The notes under the pieces are model-generated. The model worked only from the letters and a program-made list of their open reading frames with translations. It was not told where the DNA came from and made no database searches. DNA of 64,000 nt from an uncultured Rothia sp. (GTDB lineage: Bacteria > Actinomycetota > Actinomycetes > Actinomycetales > Micrococcaceae), in contig NZ_CAKAPD010000002.1 of the NCBI RefSeq assembly GCF_916715725.1, positions 124,001 through 188,000 on the forward strand, in the 5' to 3' direction. The position numbers were made by a program, and so were the translations under genes. Positions 32,326 to 40,945 of the stretch are shown piece by piece; the first letter of the stretch is position 1; every line of letters begins with the position of its first letter.

Positions 32326-33231
32326 ATGCCAAATTCTAACGCAACAGAAAAAGAAATTATAGCCCACTTCAGAAATGCCGGTAAGGTAAATTACAAAGAG
32401 AACGATTATGAAATTAAGGGTCTAGGAAAACCAAGATCTGCCTCCAATGGGGAGCCCAAGACAGACATATATATCCTTCTTTCGAATGGCCATGAAACAC
32501 ACGAGTTAAAAATATCCCACAAAAAAAGTAATGCAGACTTCCTTGAAAACAAAATAAGCCGGGAAAGGGCACAGCAAATATTTGGCGAACACTGGGAAGA
32601 AGAAATTATTAATTTAACGTCTACCCTGAAAGAGACATTTAATAAAAGGCCCGTTATTTATAAAGATAAATTTCGCAAAACCGAGAAAGGATCCATCACT
32701 CTTGGCTGGAAATTTGAAATCGTAAATAAACCAAGTGGTCACCTAACAGGTCCCCTAAACCTGTCGCCCGATCAAATATATAATGTATATTCTGGAGCGA
32801 ATCTTTCAGATGACAAAAGGAACGCCTACCTAGACCACCCCTCCAACCCAATCATTCCTAACTCCGGTGTAGCAAATTATATCCTAATAGCAGATAAAGT
32901 AAATTCTGCACAAGAGATAATTGATAGCCTGATTCCCATCAGGGAATATGTGAATCAAAATCCCGATCTTTACTTTACGTGCAAAGCATTAAACTACAGG
33001 ACGTTTAAAATGAAATATGATGGAAATCGACCGCTATCTGTTCAAGTTGACTGGAAAATTGAATCCAATAAACTAACTCATAAAATTATTTTCGATAAAC
33101 CACTAACATTTAATGGAGCAGAATCAGCAGATCGCTTAGTCAATTGCCTAGAAATTCTTTCAATCAAGACAACAGATGACATTAATGCGGAGAATTCAGA
33201 TTTGAAAGCTGTCTATCAACAGGAAAAATAA
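32326..33231 (+). CDS. Orphan AT-rich gene with PD-(D/E)XK-nuclease-like motif
   Basis: 301 residues, no signal peptide or membrane segment; well-formed ribosome site AAGGA. Around residues 46-70 the string KTDIYILLSNGHETHELKIS gives Asp...Glu-Leu-Lys, the spacing and strand pattern of the PD-(D/E)XK nuclease core, followed by HKKSNADFLENKISRERAQQ. The rest is mixed alpha/beta and not recognised. GC is far below the host average, so it was acquired. No methylase of its own is adjacent, although the HaeIII-like pair is 4 kb away. A restriction or anti-phage nuclease is the working guess; the nuclease reading rests on one motif. Confidence 0.6.
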   Translation: MPNSNATEKEIIAHFRNAGKVNYKENDYEIKGLGKPRSASNGEPKTDIYILLSNGHETHELKISHKKSNADFLENKISRERAQQIFGEHWEEEIINLTSTLKETFNKRPVIYKDKFRKTEKGSITLGWKFEIVNKPSGHLTGPLNLSPDQIYNVYSGANLSDDKRNAYLDHPSNPIIPNSGVANYILIADKVNSAQEIIDSLIPIREYVNQNPDLYFTCKALNYRTFKMKYDGNRPLSVQVDWKIESNKLTHKIIFDKPLTFNGAESADRLVNCLEILSIKTTDDINAENSDLKAVYQQEK

Positions 33232-33247
33232 ACACAACACGCATACG

Positions 33248-33316
33248 GCCGAAGGGGACGATAACGGTGACGGGGATACGGAGTATTCGTTGCACCGCGA
33301 CTGGCCCGACATGTAA
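33248..33316 (+). pseudogene. Detached 3' end of a secreted-protein paralogue
   Basis: The frame GDDNGDGDTEYSLHRDWPDM-stop is nearly identical at DNA level to the last codons of the 30294-31472 gene (31424-31472). It begins right after the orphan nuclease stop and has no start of its own, so it marks the end of a lost paralogue. Confidence 0.75.
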
Positions 33317-33458
33317 ATCAGTTCTAACCCGACATATAAATAACCGTAGCAGGCGACCCCGGATGCATGTACATCCGGGGCCGCCTGTTTTGGTATGCCG
33401 AAATTTCTGCAGAAGCGGCGCCTCCACGCGGGTGAAAATTCGGTCATGACTTAACAAT

Positions 33459-33528
33459 TTCAGTCATGACTTAGCGTCTTTGGCGATGGTTAAAACCCCA
33501 GCCCAAAGTCACTAACTCATTACCGAAA
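33459..33528. repeat. Palindrome family B, copy B4
   Basis: TTCAGTCATGACTTAGCGTC and its imperfect partner GTCACTAACTCATTACCGAA; core TTTGGCGATGGTTAAAAC. Followed by ACTAAATCATTACCGG and then B5, as B2 is followed by B3. Confidence 0.7.
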
Positions 33529-33595
33529 ACACTAAATCATTACCGGATCCCGCCCGCCTACCTGGCTCAGACGCAGATCCGGTGATGAGCTACGG

Positions 33596-33669
33596 ATTTG
33601 TGCCATAGGTTAGTGTCTTTGGTCGTAGTTAAAAGCCATGGCAGAAGACGCTAAACCATGGCACAAATT
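33596..33669. repeat. Palindrome family B, copy B5
   Basis: ATTTGTGCCATAGGTTAGTG TCTT ... GAAGACGCTAAACCATGGCACAAAT, nearly identical to B3. Confidence 0.85.
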
Positions 33670-33696
33670 CTGCGGGGAGGTACAGCTCCTTCATAT

Positions 33697-33763
33697 CGAA
33701 AAGCCACATGTGTTTCGAGAAGCCACAATAATGGTGGCTTTTCGAAAGACATGTGGCTTCTCG
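33697..33763. repeat. Palindrome family A, copy A3
   Basis: CGAAAAGCCACATGTGTTTC GAGAAGCCAC, 7-base spacer, GTGGCTTTTCGAAAGACATG TGGCTTCTCGG. Sits between B5 and the csoR promoter. Confidence 0.85.
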
Positions 33764-33823
33764 GCGTAAAAAGCCTCGGTATGAAAACCCATACCTCGTA
33801 ATAACCCGTAACACCCCCTTGCG

Positions 33824-33844
33824 GTATACCCCCCTAGGGTATAC
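33824..33844. promoter_or_regulatory. CsoR operator in front of the copper operon
   Basis: Perfect 8-base inverted repeat GTATACCC - CCCTA - GGGTATAC ending 9 bases before the csoR start. This GC-centred TATACCC/GGGTATA palindrome is the known binding-site type of CsoR repressors; Cu(I) binding would release the repressor and induce the operon. Confidence 0.85.
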
Positions 33845-33853
33845 ACTTAAGCC

Positions 33854-34267
33854 ATGGAAATCACCAGCAACCAGTGCTGCCACAGCACATCCGACCATGT
33901 CAGCACCGCATCCGGCGCCCCCACCGAGGCGCGCACCGGCGCATGCTGCAGCGGCGAGGCGCCCGAAACCCAGTACGGTTACGCCTCCAACAAAGAGGCG
34001 CACCTCAAGCGCCTGCGCCGCATCGAAGGGCAGGTCCGTGGCATCGCCCGCATGGTCGACGAAGACAAGTACTGCATCGACATCCTCACCCAGGTTGCCG
34101 CAGTCTCCAAGGCGCTCCACGCCGTCTCCCTGAACCTGCTCGAAGAGCACATCGGCCATTGCGTGACCGGCGCCGCCGTCGAATCCGAACGCACCGGCGA
34201 CCCGACCATCGCAGAGGCCAAGGTCAAAGAGGCAACCGCCGCGATCTCCCGCCTCATGCGTAGCTAA
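33854..34267 (+). CDS. csoR: CsoR-type copper-sensing repressor
   Basis: 137 residues. The DUF156/CsoR fold begins at about residue 46 (NKEAHLKRLRRIEGQVRGIA). Cu(I) ligands Cys74, His99 and Cys103 have exactly the C-x24-H-x3-C spacing of M. tuberculosis CsoR. An unusual 40-residue N-terminal extension contains CC at 8-9 and 31-32, possibly extra metal ligands. An operator palindrome lies just upstream, so it should repress its own operon and copZ-copA in the absence of copper. Very short distance from operator to ATG suggests a leaderless or near-leaderless transcript, since no Shine-Dalgarno is visible. Confidence 0.93.
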   Translation: MEITSNQCCHSTSDHVSTASGAPTEARTGACCSGEAPETQYGYASNKEAHLKRLRRIEGQVRGIARMVDEDKYCIDILTQVAAVSKALHAVSLNLLEEHIGHCVTGAAVESERTGDPTIAEAKVKEATAAISRLMRS

Positions 34268-34329
34268 ACGCGCAGCCCCAAACACCGGGCAGCCCCAAGT
34301 TTTCAACCCATTACCGAAAGGAAATCATC

Positions 34330-34545
34330 ATGAGCACCACCACCGTTAAGGCAACCGGCCTGACCTGCAACCACTGCGCTATGAGCGTCAGCGAAGAGGT
34401 CCGCGAAGTTCCCGGCGTGACCGGCGTGACCGTGGACGTCGTCAAGGACGGCGTCTCCACCGTGACCATTGAGCACGAGGGCACCCTCAACACCCAGGCC
34501 GTCGCAGACGCTATTGTGGAGGCTGGCTTCACCCCCGCTGTCTAG
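34330..34545 (+). CDS. copZ: Copper chaperone, HMA domain
   Basis: 71 residues, a single heavy-metal-associated domain with the GLTCNHC copper motif (10-16) and the typical ferredoxin-like beta-alpha-beta pattern (VPGVTGVTVDVVKDGVSTVT, AIVEAGFTP). Carries Cu(I) in the cytosol to the CopA pump and can also deliver it to CsoR. Preceded by GAAAGGAAATCATC. Third-party context: between csoR and copA on one strand, hence part of the CsoR regulon. Confidence 0.93.
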   Translation: MSTTTVKATGLTCNHCAMSVSEEVREVPGVTGVTVDVVKDGVSTVTIEHEGTLNTQAVADAIVEAGFTPAV

Positions 34546-34574
34546 CGCGGCAGTCGGCTCGATTAGGAGTCATC

Positions 34575-34961
34575 ATGGCTTATCCTCCGCAGTACATTGC
34601 GATGATTGTTGGCGCGGTCCGCACCCTTGTCGGCACCGAAAACATTCACCTGCGCGACGCGATTGCCCGCGTTGCCAGGCAGATGAATCTGGATGCGGCG
34701 CTGGTCGATTCGTGGGTGAAGCAGAGCCCCGAATATACGGCGCGTGAAGATGCGACTGGTGCCGCGCGTCGTAGCGGCACGAGCGCGAATAAGCGTTCCG
34801 CCGAGCACGAGCAGGGCGTGAAGGCGCGCGAGAAGGCGAACGCTTCGCCGTTCCCGCGGGCTGCCGTGAAGCGTGCGTACGGCGTGTCTGATCGTGGCGC
34901 GAAGGTGACCGGTATTCGCCCGCACACGAGCAGGCCGGATGGGCTGCCCGGCGACCACTAA
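34575..34961 (+). CDS. Unknown small protein in the copper operon
   Basis: 128 residues, start ATG 34575 with TTAGGAG upstream. N-terminal ~60 residues look folded (YIAMIVGAVRTLVGTENIHL, IARVARQMNLDAALVDSWVK, resembling a small helical domain); the rest is basic, Ser/Ala/Arg-rich and probably disordered. There are no cysteines or methionine clusters, so it is not an obvious metal carrier. Sits 29 bases behind copZ and 206 bases before copA, same strand. Function unknown; a transcription-associated or stress role cannot be excluded. Confidence 0.7.
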   Translation: MAYPPQYIAMIVGAVRTLVGTENIHLRDAIARVARQMNLDAALVDSWVKQSPEYTAREDATGAARRSGTSANKRSAEHEQGVKAREKANASPFPRAAVKRAYGVSDRGAKVTGIRPHTSRPDGLPGDH

Positions 34962-35084
34962 GCCGCGGCTTTCACAGCCGTAGCCTTACTCGCGCCGCCG
35001 CGTTCACAGCCCCGCGGTTTTACCCGCAGCTTCACCCTCGCGTACTCTCGGCACCGCGCCCTGATACTGCACCAAACACCACCC

Positions 35085-35112
35085 GGGGCGGGGTCCTTCG
35101 GGACCCCTCCCC
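35085..35112 (+). terminator. Hairpin ahead of copA
   Basis: GGGGCGGGGTCC TTCG GGACCCCTCCCC stem-loop with a UUCG tetraloop, T-run (CTTTTTCT) about 17 bases later. Could partly terminate transcripts before copA or stabilise the upstream message. Confidence 0.5.
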
Positions 35113-35167
35113 CGGCTTGGCGTGTGCCTTTTTCTACCCTCCCGTTTTTGAGTTTTGAGGAAGTATT

Positions 35168-37687
35168 GTGTCTTCTACACAGCCTTCACTAACCACCCGT
35201 GAGCCCTCATCACAGAGTGAGCGCTCTCTTTTTAATACTGCCGGAACGACCGTAAAATCAACGGAGTCAACCCGAATTATCCACGTAGATATCCAGGGTA
35301 TGACCTGCGCATCCTGCGTGGGTCGCGTGGAGCGTAAGCTCCGCAAAATCCCCGGCGTTGACCCGGCGGTGAACCTGCCGCTGGAGTCGGCGCGCGTCAT
35401 CGTACCCGAGGGTGTGAGCGACGAGCAGATTGTTGAGACCATCAACAATGCCGGCTATACGGCGCACCTCAAAAACGGGCCGCGCGCGGGCGCTGGAACG
35501 AACGCGAGCGCATCCGGCGGCAACCATCACAGCACCCCGAGCATGAATGGCGGCTTCACCGACCGCATTATTTATGCGGCGATTTTGGGTGTGCCGATTT
35601 TCTTGATTTCGATGTTCCCGTCGTTCCAGTTCCCGAATTGGGGTTGGGTTGTGGCGGTTCTGACTGCGCCGGTCGCGTTTTGGTGTGCTGCGCCGTTCCA
35701 TCGTGCGGCGCTTATTAATGCGCGTCATGGCTCGTCCACGATGGATACGCTTGTGTCTCTCGGCGTGGTGTTGGCGTATTTCTATTCGCTGGCGCAGCTG
35801 CTCATGAACCCGGCGTTGACGGCGCATGTGCATCATGCGGGCGGTAGTTTCTGGTCGATGTTTACCGGCAACCATGCGCCGCTGTATTTTGATTCGGCAT
35901 CCATGGTGACGCTGTTCTTGCTGATTGGCCGCGCGATTGAGCACCGTACTCGCAACCGTTCTTCGGAGGCGCTGCGCACCCTGCTGAGCATGGGCGCGAA
36001 GGAGGCGACTCTGCTGCGCACCGATAAGCAGGGCGTGACGAAGCAGGTGCAGGTTCCGGTGGAGGACCTCATGCCGGATGACCTGTTCCTGGTGCGCCCG
36101 GGTGAGAAGATTGCCACGGATGGTGTGGTGGTTGAGGGTACCTCCGCGGTGGATGCGTCCCTGTTGACGGGTGAATCTGTGCCGGTTGAGGTGCATCCGG
36201 GTGATGCGGTCACGGGTGCGACGGTGAATACGTCTGGTTCGTTGACGGTGCGTGCGACCCGTGTGGGCGCTGAGACGACTCTGGCGAAGATGGGTGAGCT
36301 GGTGGCGAGCGCGCAGGAGACGAAGGCTCCGATTGCTCGCCTGGCGGATCGTGTTTCTGCGGTGTTTGTGCCGGTGGTTTTGGTGATTTCGGCGCTGACC
36401 CTGGTCGGTTGGTGGCTGGTTTCTGGTGACGGTTCGGCGGCGTTTAATGCGGCGGTGACGGTGCTGGTGGTGGCGTGCCCGTGCGCTTTGGGTTTGGCTA
36501 CTCCGACGGCGCTGCTGGCGGGTACGGGTCGCGGCTGGCAGTTGGGCATTTTGATTCGTAATGCGCAGGTGCTGGAGGCGACGAGCACGGTTGATCGTGT
36601 GGTGCTGGATAAGACCGGTACGGTGACGACTGGTGAGATGTCTGTGGCGTTCTACGGCACTTTTGATGACTATGAGTCGGCGGGTGATTTTGCCGGTATT
36701 TCGCCGGAATCTACCGGTTCCAAGAACGAGCGTTCCCTGTCTGTTCTGCGTGATGCCGCCGCCGTGGAGGCGCTGAGTGAGCACCCAATTGCCCGCGCGA
36801 TTGCCGGTTTTGCCCGTGAGCAGGGCGTGCTGGCGGAGGGCGCTTCGGCACCGAGTGTGAGCGGCTTTGAGGGTGTTCCCGGAGGCGTGCGCGGCGTCGT
36901 GCTGAGCGGCGCGGGTGAAGGCGCTGAGAGTGGCGCCGAGTATGGCACCTCCCAGCTGGTTGTTGTGGGTACTCCCGAGTACCTGCAGGCGGCGGGTGCG
37001 CAGCTGAGCGAGGCTCAGTTGGCTCTACTGGATCAGGCTCGCCGGGCGGGTCTGACGACCGTGGTTGTCGCCCGCGGCGAGGCCCCGAACGATGAGGCCG
37101 CCGAAGATGCTCCTGCCCTGCAGCCGGTCGGCATGATTTCGGTTGCCGACACCCCCAAGCCGGAGGCGGCAGAAACCATGGCGCAGCTGCGTGAGCTCGG
37201 CATGGAGCCGATCCTGCTCACCGGTGACGCCCCGCAGGTTGCGCAGGCGATCGCCTCGCAGGTCGGTATTTCGGCTGAGAACGTGTACGCCGGCGTGACC
37301 CCGGAGGGTAAGTCGCAGGTGATTGAGAAGTTGCAGGCTGCCGGTCACCGCGTGGCGATGGTCGGCGATGGCGTGAATGACGCCCCGGCGCTGGCTCTTG
37401 CTGAGCTGGGCATTGCGATGGGTTCGGGCACGGACGTTGCCGCGGAGGCAGCCGATATTGTGCTGACCCGTTCGGATGTTGCTTCAGTGGTGACGGCACT
37501 GCGTCTCTCCCGCGCTACGCTGCGCACCATTAAGTCGAACCTGTTCTGGGCGTTCGCCTACAATTCGGCGGCTATTCCGGTTGCCGTGGCGGGCCTGCTG
37601 AACCCGATGATTGCGGCTGCGGCAATGGCGTTTAGTTCGGTGTTTGTGGTGCTGAATTCTATGCGTCTGACGGCGTTTAGGAAGTAA
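35168..37687 (+). CDS. copA: Copper-exporting P1B-type ATPase
   Basis: 839 residues from GTG 35168, with GAGGAAG just upstream. One N-terminal HMA domain with GMTCASC (44-50), then paired membrane helices, the intramembrane CPC motif ([14 protein letters not shown], about 436-448), phosphorylation motif DKTGT (about 480) and hinge [10 protein letters not shown] (about 732). TGESVPVE marks the actuator domain. A ~20-residue acidic insert ([10 protein letters not shown] area) and longer nucleotide domain make it larger than many CopA proteins. Pumps Cu(I) out of the cytoplasm using ATP. Final gene of the csoR-copZ cluster. Confidence 0.95.
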   Translation: MSSTQPSLTTREPSSQSERSLFNTAGTTVKSTESTRIIHVDIQGMTCASCVGRVERKLRKIPGVDPAVNLPLESARVIVPEGVSDEQIVETINNAGYTAHLKNGPRAGAGTNASASGGNHHSTPSMNGGFTDRIIYAAILGVPIFLISMFPSFQFPNWGWVVAVLTAPVAFWCAAPFHRAALINARHGSSTMDTLVSLGVVLAYFYSLAQLLMNPALTAHVHHAGGSFWSMFTGNHAPLYFDSASMVTLFLLIGRAIEHRTRNRSSEALRTLLSMGAKEATLLRTDKQGVTKQVQVPVEDLMPDDLFLVRPGEKIATDGVVVEGTSAVDASLLTGESVPVEVHPGDAVTGATVNTSGSLTVRATRVGAETTLAKMGELVASAQETKAPIARLADRVSAVFVPVVLVISALTLVGWWLVSGDGSAAFNAAVTVLVVACPCALGLATPTALLAGTGRGWQLGILIRNAQVLEATSTVDRVVLDKTGTVTTGEMSVAFYGTFDDYESAGDFAGISPESTGSKNERSLSVLRDAAAVEALSEHPIARAIAGFAREQGVLAEGASAPSVSGFEGVPGGVRGVVLSGAGEGAESGAEYGTSQLVVVGTPEYLQAAGAQLSEAQLALLDQARRAGLTTVVVARGEAPNDEAAEDAPALQPVGMISVADTPKPEAAETMAQLRELGMEPILLTGDAPQVAQAIASQVGISAENVYAGVTPEGKSQVIEKLQAAGHRVAMVGDGVNDAPALALAELGIAMGSGTDVAAEAADIVLTRSDVASVVTALRLSRATLRTIKSNLFWAFAYNSAAIPVAVAGLLNPMIAAAAMAFSSVFVVLNSMRLTAFRK

Positions 37688-37779
37688 CGCCCTGCCGTTA
37701 TACAGAATGAATCGCCCCGCGCGATTTCAAACGAAAATTTCAAAAGTGCATCTCACCGTGCTTTTCGCACTGTAAAAGA

Positions 37780-37825
37780 TATAAAGAAATGCACCGCCCG
37801 TGTAAAGGCGGTGCATTTCTTTATA
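37780..37825. terminator. Bidirectional terminator between copA and nitroreductase
   Basis: TATAAAGAAATGCACCGCC, loop CGTGTAAA, GGCGGTGCATTTCTTTATA: perfect 19-base arms, T-rich on both strands. Confidence 0.9.
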
Positions 37826-37931
37826 TTTAGTTTTCACGGGCGGCGGCTTGAACACCTAGCTCAAACGCCCCGCCCGGAAGCCCGTACTCAAGAGCCCGGC
37901 AAGAAAACCTCGCCGAGCACCCGGCAGAACC

Positions 37932-38588
37932 TTACGCCCAGGTGACCAGGTCCTCGATGGAGCGGCGGCTCTTCGGCGCAATTTCGCGGGCACGGTAGCC
38001 GAAGGTCACAGCCACGGATACGCCGTACTCCTCCGGGTCGAACAGGCCTGCAGAAGCGAGCAGCTCGTTCACTGCATCGTAGTCCATACCCTCGATGGGG
38101 CAGGAGTCAATGCCGAGCATAGCGGCGCCGGTCATCATGTTGCCCAGGGCGATGTAGGTCTGCTTAGACGCCCAGTCGAAGAGCGCGCGGTCGCTTTCCA
38201 GAACCTTAATGCAGTTCTTCTGGAAGTCGCTGTAGCGTTCGAGTGCGGCCTCCATCTGCTCCTCGGTGAGGTCGCGGCCTTCGAGGGTGCGGCGCATCCA
38301 CGGAGTGTCGTAGCGCAGGCCCTTCTTCGCCAGCAGAATGACCACGTGGCTTGCGGCATCAAGCTGACCGACCATGCCCCAGGCGATTGGCTTGAGCTTT
38401 TCGCGCAGTTCGGGGTCCTGAATGACCAGGAACTTCCACGGTTCGGTACCGACGGAGCTGGGCGACAGGCGCGCAAATTCGAGGATTGCGGCGAAGTCTT
38501 CGTCGCTGATGCGGCGGTCGGGGTCGTAGGCGCGGGTTGCGCGGCGGCGGGCGAAAATTTCGAGAGCTTCTTCGCGGGTTACGGTCAC
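37932..38588 (-). CDS. NAD(P)H-dependent nitroreductase
   Basis: 218 residues, typical nitroreductase length. RRRATRAYDPDRRISDEDFA and ARLSPSSVGTEPWKFLVIQD are the N-terminal FMN-binding signature of NfsB-type enzymes; ALGNMMTGAAMLGIDSCPIE GMD and VAVTFGYRA complete the fold. Reduces nitro groups or quinones with NAD(P)H and FMN; the physiological substrate is unknown. Shares a strand with the MATE gene 125 bases upstream, each apparently with its own start region. Confidence 0.92.
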   Translation of the reverse strand: MTVTREEALEIFARRRATRAYDPDRRISDEDFAAILEFARLSPSSVGTEPWKFLVIQDPELREKLKPIAWGMVGQLDAASHVVILLAKKGLRYDTPWMRRTLEGRDLTEEQMEAALERYSDFQKNCIKVLESDRALFDWASKQTYIALGNMMTGAAMLGIDSCPIEGMDYDAVNELLASAGLFDPEEYGVSVAVTFGYRAREIAPKSRRSIEDLVTWA

Positions 38589-38713
38589 GGTTTCATCCTT
38601 TGCATGAGGGTTTCAATACCCTGTCATGCTACACCTGCGGAGGGTGCGGGCGGTCTAATTGTGAGCCATTACGCCCAAAGCACGTATGCGCAAAACAATC
38701 AGGCTCGAAGGGT

Positions 38714-40147
38714 TTAGGCACCGGCTTTCATCCACACATCCGAGCGGGCGCGGCGACCGAAAATGACCGCGCGGATTCCCTGGAAGTACAGAATATACGC
38801 CGCCCACAAGCCGCAATACCCGGCGAGCGCATCCATGGTGCCGGCACCGACCGCCCAGTGCAGGCCGAGCATGACCGGCACGTACATGACGAGCATGATG
38901 AAGCAGCCGATTGCCAGGTATTTCACGTCCTGCGCCCCCATGAGGATGCCGTCCAGGGTGAACACGTAGGCGGCGATGGGCTGGCCGAGCGCGATGATGA
39001 CGGTGGCGATGGTGAAGAGGAACGCCACCTGCGCATCCTGAGTGAATAGCCAGGAGCCAAAGAAGCCGATGAGCGGGCAGATCAGGCCGGTGATAACGCC
39101 GTAGATGAGGCTCATGCGTAGCAGCCGGTTTTTCAATTGGCGCACTTTCACGCGTTCGGATTCTACAGCCAGGTCGCGTTCGCCGAGTTCCTTGCCGAGT
39201 AGCGCCTGGGCGGCGATGGCGAGGGAGTCCAGGGCGTAGAGGAAGAGGTTAAACACGCCCATGCCGAGCTGGTAGGCGGCGGTGTGTTCGGTGCCGAATC
39301 GTGCCACGACGAACACGGTCAGCAGGGAGGCGATGCGCATGGACAGGGTGCGCAGCATGAGCCAGGAGCCGAGGGACAGCACCGAACGCATGCCGGCGAC
39401 GTCGGGTGCCCAGCGCACGGCGTGCTCGCGGGTGCCGCGCATCATGACCACGCCGAGCGCGGCAGCCATGCCCCACTGGGTGAGGGAGGTGCCGGTCGCC
39501 GAACCAGCGACACCCCAGCCGACCGGGTAGATGAGCAGCCAGTTCAGCGCAATGTTCACGAGCGTGCCGACCGTGGCGACTTTGAGTGGGGTGACGGTGT
39601 CTTGCAGTCCGCGGAGCGTGCCGACCTGCGCGAGGATTATCATCATCGGCGGGATGCCCCAGAGCGAGTGGTGCAGGTAGTCGAGGGCGTAGCTGATGGT
39701 TTCGTCGGTTGCGCCGAGGCCGCGCAGAAGCGGGTCTGCGAAGGCGTATCCGGCGATCATGAGGAGCATGCCGAGGCCGAATGCGACCCACACGCCGTCC
39801 ACGCCGATCTGCCAGGCGCGGCGCAGGTTCTTCTCACCGAAGGCGCGCGCCACGGCGGGCGTGACGGAGTATGCGAGGAAGTTCATGAGGCCCACGACCG
39901 TGGTGACGAGCGTGGCGGCGATACTCATGCCGGCGAGTTCTGCCTTGCCGAGCTGGCCGATGAGGGCGGAGTCGGTGAGCACGAAGATGGGTTCGGCGAT
40001 GAGCGCGCCGAAGGCGGGTACGGCGAGGGCGAGGATGCGCCGGTTCAGCGAAGGCTCGGTGGTATTGGCGCTGGGGTTCGCGGCGCGCGCAGTATCGCCG
40101 GGCGCGGTGCCGCCGGGTTCAGTATTCTGGTGCTTCTGTGTGCTCAT
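38714..40147 (-). CDS. MATE-family efflux transporter
   Basis: 477 residues with about twelve membrane helices in two related halves, typical of DinF/NorM-type MATE pumps. LALAVPAFGALIAEPIFVLT DSALIGQLGKAELAG is the standard first-helix region. An N-terminal 30-residue Thr/Ala/Pro tail precedes helix 1. Exports cationic drugs or dyes in exchange for Na+ or H+; DinF-type members can also protect against oxidative or bile stress. The gene is followed by the nitroreductase on the same strand. Substrate not predictable. Confidence 0.92.
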   Translation of the reverse strand: MSTQKHQNTEPGGTAPGDTARAANPSANTTEPSLNRRILALAVPAFGALIAEPIFVLTDSALIGQLGKAELAGMSIAATLVTTVVGLMNFLAYSVTPAVARAFGEKNLRRAWQIGVDGVWVAFGLGMLLMIAGYAFADPLLRGLGATDETISYALDYLHHSLWGIPPMMIILAQVGTLRGLQDTVTPLKVATVGTLVNIALNWLLIYPVGWGVAGSATGTSLTQWGMAAALGVVMMRGTREHAVRWAPDVAGMRSVLSLGSWLMLRTLSMRIASLLTVFVVARFGTEHTAAYQLGMGVFNLFLYALDSLAIAAQALLGKELGERDLAVESERVKVRQLKNRLLRMSLIYGVITGLICPLIGFFGSWLFTQDAQVAFLFTIATVIIALGQPIAAYVFTLDGILMGAQDVKYLAIGCFIMLVMYVPVMLGLHWAVGAGTMDALAGYCGLWAAYILYFQGIRAVIFGRRARSDVWMKAGA

Positions 40148-40227
40148 CCCTCTAGGCTACTCCCCGCCGCCGCGGCGGGTGCCTGCGCGCGGGGCGGGGT
40201 GCACTCCGTGAGATGCGCTTTAGGCGG

Positions 40228-40620
40228 TTAGGCTCCTCGGCCGCGCAGTTCGTCGAGGGCGCGGCGTTCCTTCTTGGTGGGGCGGCCGCTACCTCGTTCG
40301 CGTTTGGCGACCGGCGGCATGGAGAGGTAGGCGGGGCGCGGGCCGGAGAGGTCTTCGTAGCAGGTGACGGCGATGGGTGCGCCTACGCGTTTGACGAGGA
40401 GTTTTTCGACTTTGAAGACGCGTTCCCAGCCGGGATAGCGGACCTTGACGATGTCGCCTTTTTTGAGTTTTTGGGAGGGTTTGGCGGGGGCGTCGTTGAC
40501 GCGCACGTGGCCGCCTTTGCATTCGTCGGCGGCGAGGGAACGGGTTTTAAAGATGCGCACTGACCAGAGCCAGAGGTCGAGCCTGGCGCTGGTTAGTGCG
40601 GTGGTGTCTTCTGCGGTCAT
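40228..40620 (-). CDS. S4-domain RNA-binding protein (Hsp15-like)
   Basis: 130 residues. S4 fold: ARLDLWLWSVRIFKTRSLAA, CKGGHVRVNDAPAKPSQKLK KGDIVKV, as in HslR/Hsp15 and its actinobacterial relatives, then a short basic C-terminal extension (KRERGSGRPTKKERRALDEL) usual in the family. Binds structured RNA; Hsp15 of E. coli rescues stalled 50S subunits carrying nascent chains, but whether this homologue does the same is not known. Lies 80 bases upstream-of-map from the MATE gene, same strand. Start 40620. Confidence 0.9.
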   Translation of the reverse strand: MTAEDTTALTSARLDLWLWSVRIFKTRSLAADECKGGHVRVNDAPAKPSQKLKKGDIVKVRYPGWERVFKVEKLLVKRVGAPIAVTCYEDLSGPRPAYLSMPPVAKRERGSGRPTKKERRALDELRGRGA

Positions 40621-40945
40621 GTGTTCATTGTGGCGCGAGGCGGGCGGGGCACCAAATCAGGTGCGCCCGCCTGCCCGTCCTGCGCTTGTGCTGTTTTCGC
40701 ACTGTTTTCGCACTGTTTCCGCGGTATTTTTGCTGAACTGAGCCGTGACCTGCGCAAACCCACCATGCGGCAGAAAAATTTTCTAGCGCACGCACCAGCC
40801 TATTGAGCGCCAACTAGCTTCCACTAGGGGTATTGTTAAGTCACCTTCTCAAGAAGTGTTCTCAAGGCCACCTAGTTCGCGTGGCCTACGGGGGGGGTGT
40901 GGCCGCGACGCCACGGGCTCCCTGTAACAGATTGGATATAACACC

